Source: Candidatus Acidulodesulfobacterium acidiphilum
GTDB lineage: Bacteria > SZUA-79 > Acidulodesulfobacterales > Acidulodesulfobacteraceae
Assembly (NCBI GenBank): GCA_008534395.1
Contig: SHMQ01000027.1
Span: 1-24,820, forward strand
Direction of reading: 5' to 3'
DNA length: 24,820 bases
The notes beneath the pieces are model-generated. The model ran no database searches, was not told where the DNA came from, and was given only the letters and a program-made list of their open reading frames with translations. Positions 1 through 7,030 of the stretch are shown one piece after another (position 1 is the stretch's first letter; every line of letters begins with the position of its first letter). The position numbers and the translations under genes are program-made.

Positions 1-53
1 ACCATGATTTCCGCAATAAATATGCAGAAATAAATTTACGAAAATCTTTGTAG

Positions 54-140
54 AAAAAGGTGTCAGATTTTATTTTACGCATACGAAAAGAAACAATGAA
101 CGATACAATATATTGCGTAAAATTAATCTGACACCTTTTT
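54..140 (-). repeat. 87-bp palindromic repeat, copy A (REP/MITE-like)
   Basis: Both ends carry the inverted repeat AAAAAGGTGTCAGATT, followed inside by a second inverted TTTTACGCA/TGCGTAAAA block, so the arms can pair for roughly 26 bp around a loop of about 30 bases. Read on the minus strand, it matches the copies at 13901-13989 and 14818-14906. It differs from the latter at about two positions in the interior. No transposase is adjacent. GGTGTCAG-type palindromes of this kind are often linked to REP-associated tyrosine transposases; that link is inferred here. It lies just downstream of the coupling-protein gene. Its terminal U-run could also let it act as a bidirectional terminator. Confidence 0.9.
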
Positions 141-147
141 CTTTTTT

Positions 148-170
148 TCTTTAACGCCTTTTTCTTTTTT
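148..170. repeat. Degenerate half-end of the same repeat family
   Basis: The segment contains TTTAACGCCTTTTTC, a diverged form of the repeat terminus ATCTGACACCTTTTTC. It sits just outside copy A. Similar half-ends flank the other two copies. Confidence 0.4.
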
Positions 171-181
171 GCTATACAGGA

Positions 182-1978
182 TTAAGGTAAGTTATAAGGC
201 AGACTCAATATAAAAGGGTTTGCGTATTTAGTGTAAACAAAAACGGAATTTCTATCCATATTTTTTAATTCGTCAGGTGAAATTAAAGGATATAAACCTG
301 AAGCTACGGGGGATTCGCCGAAATCTAAGTCATTGATATGTTTTTTTAAAAATTCTTTATGCAATACGTAGCGCTCGCCGGACATTTCGGAATAATATTT
401 GCAGGTTTCCCAGCCGGCATGACCCATAACGATATGGGTTCCGATATTCGACGCAATTAAAGCCGTATCGCCGTAATGTTCCTTTAAAAATGCTATATCC
501 TGAACCGTTATGCATACGCCGGTATTTGTTTTCCTTAAATTTGCAAGTTCCGTATCGAAATCGTTCAAGGTTAAAACAGGAAATTCGTCGAGATAAACGA
601 AAAAACTGCGTCCGGCATCTTTAATTTCGCCGCCGTTTTTGGCGTCATCGACGCTCCTTAAACCGCTTCTTCTGTTTTCGTATATTCCGTTTATAAACAT
701 TTGCGTAATAAAAGATATCAGCCTGTCTCCTCCAGAATTTAATTTTTCTTTCGGAATGCCTGCTATAAACAAGGTATCTTCGGCAAAAAAGTCTTCTAAA
801 TTAAAACATTCGTTATCTTTATCGTTATTTTTATTCTTATCTTTAGTTTTAAAATATTTTCCGACTTTCGTATCGTTTAAAAAATCTAAATTATTTAATA
901 CGTCGGTTATTACTTTTGCCCTTTCGTAAACGGGAAGTTCTAAAAAATTATTAAATAAATTTTTTATTTTCTTTTCGTTTTCTCCTTTAAATTTTACGGT
1001 TTCGTTTTCGATAAATTTAACTCCTCTTTCAAAAAACGATTTAACCGTAAAAAGGTCGAAATAACCGCCTTCATATCTGTATTTTAAATAAATAAGAACG
1101 GCATAAAACAGGTCTGCAGACCTTCTTGCATAATATTTATGGGCATGGACGTCGCCGCCTTTTATCTCGTTTTTATCGGCATGAAAAAGCATGGAAGCAA
1201 TATTTAACAGTTTATCGTCTGCTAAAGGTTTGCCGTTTTTATCGGTCAGCGGATTAAAATTTACCGAATCTTCGTAAAATTCCGCATAAGGGTCGAACAA
1301 TACTGCTCTTTTGCCGGCTTTTTTCCAGTCTTTTTTAACCGCTTCGTATAAATAGGGGCTGTCTATATCTACCGCAAAAACCGATATACCGGATGACGAA
1401 GCATCGGAAATAATTCCGGGGATTATATAGTTGGAAGTTTTTCCTCCTCCGGTCGGCGAAACTATTAACATGTGTTCGTATCTTTTTTTCTCGTCGAGTC
1501 CAATAACGACGTCCGGATATTTTTTACCGCCCGTTCCCGCCTTACCTGTTTTACCTGCCGAAGTTTTTAAAATACCCAGGTCGAAAGATTTTTCTTCTTT
1601 TGAAAAGTTTTTTATTTCATCGTTTTTGGCAGAAGCAACTCCGTTTATTTCGTTTTTTAAACTTTTTATTTTATTTATCGTAAAGTATAATATGAAAAAA
1701 ATAAAAACCGACAGTAAAATATATTCTATCGTTAACGTAAATCCGGATACGGTATTTAAAAACAGCGTCAAAATTATGGCGGTAATTAAAGATACTAAAT
1801 ATAACACAATAATATAAGAAAGTTTTACGTTTTTTAACAAAGCCGGCGATGTAATTCCGCCGCCGACTCTATCGGCAATTTCGCCGCTGTCCGCAATGCG
1901 AACGGTAAAATTCTTAACTATTTCGCCGTAGGTAGCGAAACGTCCTACAGCCGCAGGGTGCGATTTTTTTCTAATCAT
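182..1978 (-). CDS. Type IV coupling protein (VirD4/TraG-like ATPase), orphan
   Basis: This is a predicted inner-membrane ATPase of the VirD4/TraG/TraD family, which feeds DNA or protein substrates into type IV secretion or conjugation channels. Two hydrophobic segments (about residues 54-76 and 83-101) anchor the N-terminus. A Walker A motif SPTGGGKTS follows at 174-182. A Walker B motif YLDEF is at 462-466, followed by the family-typical region with ITVQD and a SNIGTHIV stretch. The length of 598 aa is normal. A short hydrophilic K/N/D insert lies at about 378-390. The ATG at 1978 has no clear Shine-Dalgarno sequence, and the N-terminal 45 residues are less AT-rich than the rest, so the exact start is uncertain. 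No relaxase, VirB/Trb or pilin gene is in the window. The gene follows dedA by 54 bp on the same strand and is followed by a palindromic repeat. Confidence 0.88.
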   Translation of the reverse strand: MIRKKSHPAAVGRFATYGEIVKNFTVRIADSGEIADRVGGGITSPALLKNVKLSYIIVLYLVSLITAIILTLFLNTVSGFTLTIEYILLSVFIFFILYFTINKIKSLKNEINGVASAKNDEIKNFSKEEKSFDLGILKTSAGKTGKAGTGGKKYPDVVIGLDEKKRYEHMLIVSPTGGGKTSNYIIPGIISDASSSGISVFAVDIDSPYLYEAVKKDWKKAGKRAVLFDPYAEFYEDSVNFNPLTDKNGKPLADDKLLNIASMLFHADKNEIKGGDVHAHKYYARRSADLFYAVLIYLKYRYEGGYFDLFTVKSFFERGVKFIENETVKFKGENEKKIKNLFNNFLELPVYERAKVITDVLNNLDFLNDTKVGKYFKTKDKNKNNDKDNECFNLEDFFAEDTLFIAGIPKEKLNSGGDRLISFITQMFINGIYENRRSGLRSVDDAKNGGEIKDAGRSFFVYLDEFPVLTLNDFDTELANLRKTNTGVCITVQDIAFLKEHYGDTALIASNIGTHIVMGHAGWETCKYYSEMSGERYVLHKEFLKKHINDLDFGESPVASGLYPLISPDELKNMDRNSVFVYTKYANPFILSLPYNLP

Positions 1979-2032
1979 TATAATATATTCAAGAGGCGTT
2001 TTTTGTAAAATTGTATAGTTAAAGAATTAATA

Positions 2033-2656
2033 TTATCTTGATTCTTTTATATGCCTGTATAAATATATAACTATAAGCATTATAACGGCCGCTATAAGAA
2101 TAATGCCGAATTTTTTAAAATACGGAATGAAAAGGTTAATATTTCGTCCGACTACTAAGCCGAGATAGGCGACGGCAGCGTTATATATAAGCGAGCCTAT
2201 GACGATATAAACGGCAAATTTTTTGTAATTCATAAGGGAAGCGCCCGGAGGAAAACCGATATAAGTTTTAATAACCGGAAGGCATACGCCGATAAAAACA
2301 GTTATAGAACCGTATTTTTTAAACCAGACTTCGGCTTTTTCAAGGTCTTTTTTATTTACCAAGAAATATTTTCCGTATTTTTCTATTATACGCCTTCCAC
2401 CTTTTTTGCCTATATAATAAAGCAGAGACGAACCGGCCAAAGTTCCAACCGTGGCGCTTAAAACAACGAGATAAAAATTTATTTTGCCTTCTCCGGAAAG
2501 AAAACCGGAAACCATTAAAACAACTTCCGAAGAAACAGGAATAGCGCACGACTCTAAAAACATTAAAAAAATAATTCCGGGGTAAAAAAGCCCTGCGGCC
2601 AACGCCCAGGAAAAAAATACCCCTATATAACCTTTATTTAAAGAGTTTAAATTCAT
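2033..2656 (-). CDS. DedA-family integral membrane protein
   Basis: A 207-aa protein with four or more hydrophobic segments and the DedA (SNARE-associated/VTT) layout: an ESCAIPVSSE motif at 35-44 matching the family E-x-x-x-P-x-x-S-E signature, a glycine-rich helix with YYIGKKGG at 80-87, and a re-entrant-like segment FIGVCLPVIKTYIGFPPG at 121-138. Family members help maintain membrane potential and envelope integrity, and several flip undecaprenyl phosphate or other lipid carriers. The usual G-R-x-x-P-x-x-R pattern reads G-V-C-L-P-V-I-K here, so the first conserved arginine is Val124 and the second is Lys130. That may change function. The gene starts 25 bp after bioA and precedes the coupling-protein gene. 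No Shine-Dalgarno sequence is visible before the ATG. Confidence 0.88.
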   Translation of the reverse strand: MNLNSLNKGYIGVFFSWALAAGLFYPGIIFLMFLESCAIPVSSEVVLMVSGFLSGEGKINFYLVVLSATVGTLAGSSLLYYIGKKGGRRIIEKYGKYFLVNKKDLEKAEVWFKKYGSITVFIGVCLPVIKTYIGFPPGASLMNYKKFAVYIVIGSLIYNAAVAYLGLVVGRNINLFIPYFKKFGIILIAAVIMLIVIYLYRHIKESR

Positions 2657-2681
2657 ACGCGTATTATAAATATTTATATTA

Positions 2682-4073
2682 TTATTTATTTGAAGTTACC
2701 GTTTCGATAGATTCGTAAACGACTGAGCAAAGGGTTTCAAGGGTTTTTTCGTCTATAACTAACGGGGGCATTAAGACTATTACGTCGCCTAAAGGTCTTA
2801 TGATGACGCCCTTCTCTCTTGCTTTTAAAATAACTTTATGCCCTATTCTTTCATGTTCGGCAAACGGCTCTTTGGTCTCTTTATCTTTAACTAATTCGAT
2901 TCCCGCCATAAGTCCTATATTTCTTATGTCTCCGACGTGTTTAAGGTCATGAAACCGTTTCAAAAACTCGTTAAAACGTTTAAGAACCGGTTTCATTTTA
3001 TTTAAAAGGTCGTTTTTTTTGAAAAGTTCGATAGATTTTACTGCACAGGCTGAAGCAAGCTGATTCCCTGTGTAAGTATGTCCGTGAAAGAATGTTTTAT
3101 TGTCTTCGTGTTTTCCGAGAAACCCGTCGTAAATTTCCTGCGTAAACAAAGTAGCCGCCATAGGAAGATAGCCGCCGGTAATCCCTTTTGCCATACACAT
3201 TGCGTCCGGCAAAACATTTTCATGGAATGCGGCGAACATTTTTCCCGTCCTGCCGAAACCTGTAGCGACTTCGTCCAATATCAGCAAAACTCCGTTATCT
3301 TTACATGCCCTTTCTATTTTTTTCAAATATCCTACAGGCATAGTTATCATCCCCGATGCACCCTGTATCATAGGCTCTATAATTAAAGCGCAGGACTGTT
3401 CCGCATGCACTTTGATTATCTTTTCGGCTTCTTTTGCGCAGTGCAAAGCGCAGTCCGGATATTGTAAACCGTAAGGGCATCTGTAGCAGTAGGGATAAGT
3501 TATTCTTATCGTATCAAACAACAGGGGTTTATATATGGAATGAAAAAGCCCTATTCCTCCTACCGAAACGCTTCCTATGGTATCTCCGTGATAAGCCGAG
3601 GTGGCGGCTATTATTTTTTTCTTGTCTTTATATTTAGGCCCTTTTTGCCTGAAGTACTGAAAAGCTACTTTAATGGCAATTTCAACGGAGGTCGAACCGG
3701 AGTCGGAATAAAAAACTTTTTTAAGATTTTTAGGCGCTATTTCTACAAGTTTTTCGGCAAGAATCGCCGACGGCACGTTTGCAAGCCCTAAAAGCGTGCT
3801 GTGCGCTATTTTATCTATCTGCTCTTTAAGCGCAGAATTAATTTCCGGATTATTGTGTCCGTGAACGTTTACCCATAAGGACGATACTCCGTCAATATAC
3901 CTGTTTCCGTGAATATCGTAAAGGTAAACGCCCTCGCCTCTTTCGATTAAAAGGTTGCGTTCTTTTTCCCAATCCGCCATTTGCGTAAAAGGATGCCAGA
4001 CAAATTCTCTGTCTATTTTTTCAATATCTGCGGCGTTTAAGTCCGCCTTTAAATTATCGTTAGCATTGCTCAT
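2682..4073 (-). CDS. bioA: Adenosylmethionine-8-amino-7-oxononanoate aminotransferase
   Basis: A PLP-dependent class III aminotransferase that converts KAPA to DAPA with SAM as amino donor in biotin synthesis; cytoplasmic. The BioA hallmark WHPFTQM is at 26-32, SDSGSTSVE at 123-131, ILDEVATGFGRTG at 265-277 with the PLP-ring aspartate D267, the Schiff-base lysine K296 in MAKGITGG, and HGHTYTGN at 330-337. A Cys-rich insert (CYRCP, then C208 and C212) resembles one seen in BioA of some anaerobes. The length of 463 aa is typical. The start lies 8 bp after the PHP gene stop, which suggests translational coupling. No other bio gene is in the window, so the pathway is split across the genome. Confidence 0.95.
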   Translation of the reverse strand: MSNANDNLKADLNAADIEKIDREFVWHPFTQMADWEKERNLLIERGEGVYLYDIHGNRYIDGVSSLWVNVHGHNNPEINSALKEQIDKIAHSTLLGLANVPSAILAEKLVEIAPKNLKKVFYSDSGSTSVEIAIKVAFQYFRQKGPKYKDKKKIIAATSAYHGDTIGSVSVGGIGLFHSIYKPLLFDTIRITYPYCYRCPYGLQYPDCALHCAKEAEKIIKVHAEQSCALIIEPMIQGASGMITMPVGYLKKIERACKDNGVLLILDEVATGFGRTGKMFAAFHENVLPDAMCMAKGITGGYLPMAATLFTQEIYDGFLGKHEDNKTFFHGHTYTGNQLASACAVKSIELFKKNDLLNKMKPVLKRFNEFLKRFHDLKHVGDIRNIGLMAGIELVKDKETKEPFAEHERIGHKVILKAREKGVIIRPLGDVIVLMPPLVIDEKTLETLCSVVYESIETVTSNK

Positions 4074-4081
4074 AATCTATC

Positions 4082-5368
4082 TCATCCGTATATTTCTATA
4101 TTGTTTGAATAAAGATACGTTATTTTTTTGCGCCCGAAATAAACGTCTATTTCCACTCTGTAAAAATCGGGCTTAGGCTCTGACTTATGTTCTTTTGAAA
4201 AATCGTTTATTTCATAAATCAGGTCGGTATTCTTCGACGAAAATATTTTTCCGCCGTTTCTAAATAAATTTATTTTATAAGGATTTTTCTTACCGTTAAT
4301 GTCTATTCCCGCAAATATTATAACATTTTTTTTATCGTTTTTGTCTATATTTCCGCCTGTATTGCTTTTAACTTTTTCGATATCTTTAATTTCGGCGGCG
4401 TTTATGTAATCGCCGCTGAAATATTTTTTCCCGTCCGAAGACTCTGCTCCAAAATAAAAACCTTTTGGGATACCGAACATGTCGAAAGCAAAAAAACATC
4501 TTCCGTTCTTTATCGCTTCCGTTATTTTCTTTTTGTCTTCACCTATTTTGCCCGACGGCTTATCGTCAAGAAAAACATGGGTTCTTGCTACGGAAAAAAG
4601 CTCCGAATATTTAGGAAATTTAACGCGTTTTTTTCTCGTTACCTTAACGTTTGAATGAGCGTCGGCAGACGCTATGCCCGTTTTCATATTTTTGTGTTTC
4701 TGAACCGAGTCCCAAAATTTTATCGTTTTTACCGGTTTATGCGACAAAAAATGAAGAGCATAAAAAGAATTTATTTTATAAGTAAAAATTACGGCAATCA
4801 TGTATAAAGGATTCATGCCGCGCCATTGTGAATCTAAGTTTATAATCTCTATGCCGTCGTATCCTTTTACTTTAAAATTTTTCCACGGCGTCCACCAGTT
4901 ATGCGGATGACATATAATCCCCGCTCCGTTTTGCTTTTTTATTTCCGACAAAACGTCCTTATATTTACCTCTTTTTATCTCTTTTTCGATACCTAAGGCA
5001 AGAAAATGTCCAAATTCCGTATTAATTTCTTCTCCGGCAAAATAAAAAAGTCCGTCATAATAACCTTCCAATCCGTCAGATTTCGGTTTAAGCGTGTTAT
5101 GGTCGGACGAAACGAGAAAATCCGCTTTAAGTTCTTTAGCAGTTTTTATGATATCTTCGATGCGTCCAGACCCGTCGGAATACAACGTATGAAAATGTAT
5201 TATTCCGTTAATCTCTTTAAGTTTAAACCTGTTTCTGTTTTCGCTCTTGCGGTTTATAAAATCGATTTTTAATTTAAAAAATTTTATCCAGAAATAAAAT
5301 AAAATCAATAAAATCAGGATTAAAATTAAAATAATTCTCGTCGATACTACAAATAAAAATATATTCAT
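4082..5368 (-). CDS. Membrane-anchored PHP-domain metallohydrolase (CehA/McbA-like)
   Basis: A 428-aa protein with one strongly hydrophobic N-terminal segment (about 10-30) followed by a PHP domain, probably facing the periplasm. Metal-binding motifs are in order: HFH at 58-60, D65 in YSDGSG, SDH at 88-90, E113/E114, H121, HPH at 154-156, and ADAH at 235-238. PHP domains hydrolyse phosphoester bonds, and the stand-alone CehA-type proteins include phosphoesterases. The substrate here cannot be read from sequence. The C-terminal 130 residues look like an additional beta-rich domain. Its start has an AAAGGA Shine-Dalgarno sequence. It is the first gene after the waaA cluster on the same strand, separated by 88 bp that hold a palindromic repeat, and it is nearly contiguous with bioA. 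Confidence 0.85.
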   Translation of the reverse strand: MNIFLFVVSTRIILILILILLILFYFWIKFFKLKIDFINRKSENRNRFKLKEINGIIHFHTLYSDGSGRIEDIIKTAKELKADFLVSSDHNTLKPKSDGLEGYYDGLFYFAGEEINTEFGHFLALGIEKEIKRGKYKDVLSEIKKQNGAGIICHPHNWWTPWKNFKVKGYDGIEIINLDSQWRGMNPLYMIAVIFTYKINSFYALHFLSHKPVKTIKFWDSVQKHKNMKTGIASADAHSNVKVTRKKRVKFPKYSELFSVARTHVFLDDKPSGKIGEDKKKITEAIKNGRCFFAFDMFGIPKGFYFGAESSDGKKYFSGDYINAAEIKDIEKVKSNTGGNIDKNDKKNVIIFAGIDINGKKNPYKINLFRNGGKIFSSKNTDLIYEINDFSKEHKSEPKPDFYRVEIDVYFGRKKITYLYSNNIEIYG

Positions 5369-5386
5369 AATTTCCTTTCCGCATTA

Positions 5387-5413
5387 CGGGGACAGAATTA
5401 AATTCTGTCCCCG
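5387..5413. repeat. GGGGACAG palindrome (second REP family)
   Basis: A perfect 27-base palindrome (13-bp arms CGGGGACAGAATT around a central A) sits between waaA and the PHP gene. Sequences of the GGGGACAG...CTGTCCCC type are widespread repeats often associated with REP-associated tyrosine transposases. No transposase is nearby. A transcript across it would form a strong hairpin without a U-run. Confidence 0.8.
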
Positions 5414-5426
5414 ACGCATTTTGATA

Positions 5427-5440
5427 TTACAGCGCTGTAA
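5427..5440. promoter_or_regulatory. 14-bp perfect palindrome, possible operator
   Basis: TTACAGCGCTGTAA is a perfect palindrome located upstream of the PHP-bioA-dedA series and just after the stop of waaA. It has the size and symmetry of a dimeric regulator site. No regulator gene is adjacent and no promoter is clear, so the role is a guess. Confidence 0.3.
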
Positions 5441-5456
5441 TTCAATTCCGGCGCTG

Positions 5457-6818
5457 TCACAACATCGCAGCCAGGTATTTCTTAAAATATTCTTCAAATT
5501 CTTCCTTCTTTTTTAAGCAAAAATCTAATCCGTTTCTTCCGGTTTTCGTTCTTAAATTATCGTCTTCTATGAGTTTTAATATAGATTCTTTAATATTTTT
5601 TTCATCCGTTAAAATTAAAGCCTTATTCTTCGCCATTTCGCCGGTTATATCCATAAAATTCAGGGCATATTTGCCCGTAACGACAGCCTTGCCGTATCCG
5701 GCCGGTTCAAGAATATTATGTCCGCCGCTTTCTGTTGCAAAGAGGCTTTTGCCTACGTAAACTATATCGGAAACTGGATATAGTTTATTTAATATGCCGT
5801 AACGTTCTACTATTAAAACGTTGACTTCTTTTGAATTTAAAAAAACTTCTAAACCATATTCTTTTAGATTTCTTAATTTACTTAAATTATTTGGATTTTC
5901 AATTTTTCCCAAACCATAATAAACAGCCTTAAAACCGGCATCGGAAGCTATTTTAAAAAGCATGCCGGCAATTTTAATATTTCTCGGAACTAAAATAAAC
6001 TTTAAAAGTAAGTTTTTGGGAAGTTTTTCTTCAGACGCTATTTCTTTTAAAATTTTCAATATATATATAGATTCTTTTTTATGTATCGAAACGAAAGATA
6101 TAATTTTAACCTCTAAGTTTTCACCTCTATTAAATTTTTCAACTTTTTCAATTTTATTAACTTTATCGGCTCCAATACAAGAGATATATTTTAAGGACAG
6201 CGGCAAAACTTCAGATTTAACGTCTATTCCTCCTGAATTTAACGAAATCGCAGACGAAAGAAAAACATTATTTGGAATTTCGCTTTCACCATTTATATTC
6301 ATTTTTTTAAAATCGGAAACCGAAATACCTGTAAAAATTAATTTAAGTTTTGAATTTGAATTAAACCCGAAATTTAAAAGCTCTTTTATTAATTTTTTAG
6401 AAACGGCGTGCTGAACGGATATAAAATAATCCGGTTTTACGGAGTTTATATATTTTTTGAAAACCGCTCTTGCCGGCAGGAAAGGGTGAAAAAAATATAA
6501 TATTTCGCCGTCCTTACGGTTTTGCGCGACCGAAAGCGTCGAAAACGTTTTAAAACTTATAAAAAAAAGCGGCGGCTCGGCGCCGCCGTTTTTTTCGGAA
6601 AATATCCGTCCGATTATATCCGCCACGTAAACCGCAATTCTGAACTCGCCGATAGATTCGGCATAAATCCATATTCTTTTTCGTACGGATTTTCCCGCCC
6701 TTTCCGTTCCGTCAAACTCTGTGCTATGTAAAGAAATATCGGCATCAAACCGTTTCAGCGATTTAAAAAAATGTGAATTTAAGAAATAAAAACTTTTTAA
6801 TTTAGAAAATATTTTCAT
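5457..6818 (-). CDS. waaA: WaaA-like Kdo transferase (divergent)
   Basis: A GT30 family homologue. WaaA transfers 3-deoxy-D-manno-octulosonic acid (Kdo) from CMP-Kdo to the lipid A precursor at the inner membrane. Recognition rests on WIYAESIGE at 50-58, matching the N-terminal H-x-x-S-x-G-E region whose glutamate is the proposed catalytic base, and on the C-terminal VYVGKSLF...GGHNILEPAGYGKAVVTG block at about 353-382. Oddities: the usual E-T-E-L-W-P motif after 'xPD' is replaced by SVQHAVSK at 134-141, and there is no obvious N-terminal transmembrane anchor. It could be a working but divergent enzyme or a paralogue with another acceptor. Its start overlaps the Trm112-like gene by 17 bp, which fits the frequent pairing of such zinc proteins with lipid A genes. 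Confidence 0.78.
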   Translation of the reverse strand: MKIFSKLKSFYFLNSHFFKSLKRFDADISLHSTEFDGTERAGKSVRKRIWIYAESIGEFRIAVYVADIIGRIFSEKNGGAEPPLFFISFKTFSTLSVAQNRKDGEILYFFHPFLPARAVFKKYINSVKPDYFISVQHAVSKKLIKELLNFGFNSNSKLKLIFTGISVSDFKKMNINGESEIPNNVFLSSAISLNSGGIDVKSEVLPLSLKYISCIGADKVNKIEKVEKFNRGENLEVKIISFVSIHKKESIYILKILKEIASEEKLPKNLLLKFILVPRNIKIAGMLFKIASDAGFKAVYYGLGKIENPNNLSKLRNLKEYGLEVFLNSKEVNVLIVERYGILNKLYPVSDIVYVGKSLFATESGGHNILEPAGYGKAVVTGKYALNFMDITGEMAKNKALILTDEKNIKESILKLIEDDNLRTKTGRNGLDFCLKKKEEFEEYFKKYLAAML

Positions 6819-7011
6819 CGGCGCCGACTTTTAGTTCGTCTATACTTTTTGCGTCTTCTATCAATAGAATAGGGATTTCGTCTTCTACCGGATAGTAAAC
6901 CCTGCAATTTTTGCATATAAGTATTTCTTTTTCCTCAATCTCTTTATAAATGAGATTGCCGAGGCATTTCGGACAGGCTAAAAATTCTTCCGCCATTTCC
7001 TTGACGTTCAT
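6802..7011 (-). CDS. Trm112/YcaR-family zinc-ribbon protein
   Basis: A 69-aa protein with two zinc knuckles, CPKC at 13-16 and CKNC at 33-36, followed by YYPVEDEIPILL, the Trm112 family signature. Trm112 proteins activate methyltransferases in eukaryotes and archaea. The bacterial YcaR-type members are of uncertain function and often sit in lpxK-kdsB clusters. I chose the ATG at 7011 because an AGGGG Shine-Dalgarno sequence lies 10 bases upstream. A TTG at 7017 would add two residues but leaves only 4 bases of spacing. The gene lies 19 bp after cysS and its end overlaps waaA, so the three genes are likely cotranscribed. Confidence 0.88.
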   Translation of the reverse strand: MNVKEMAEEFLACPKCLGNLIYKEIEEKEILICKNCRVYYPVEDEIPILLIEDAKSIDELKVGADENIF

Positions 7012-7030
7012 AATCAATTTACCCCTATAC

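Noticed and set aside
4-33. Short frame reading into TAA at the left edge, possibly the tail of a gene
   Set aside because: Only about ten codons are visible and no protein family can be recognised.
3078-3386. Plus-strand open frames opposite bioA and other minus-strand genes
   Set aside because: They lie opposite well-supported genes, have no family motifs and no ribosome sites, so they are antisense shadows.
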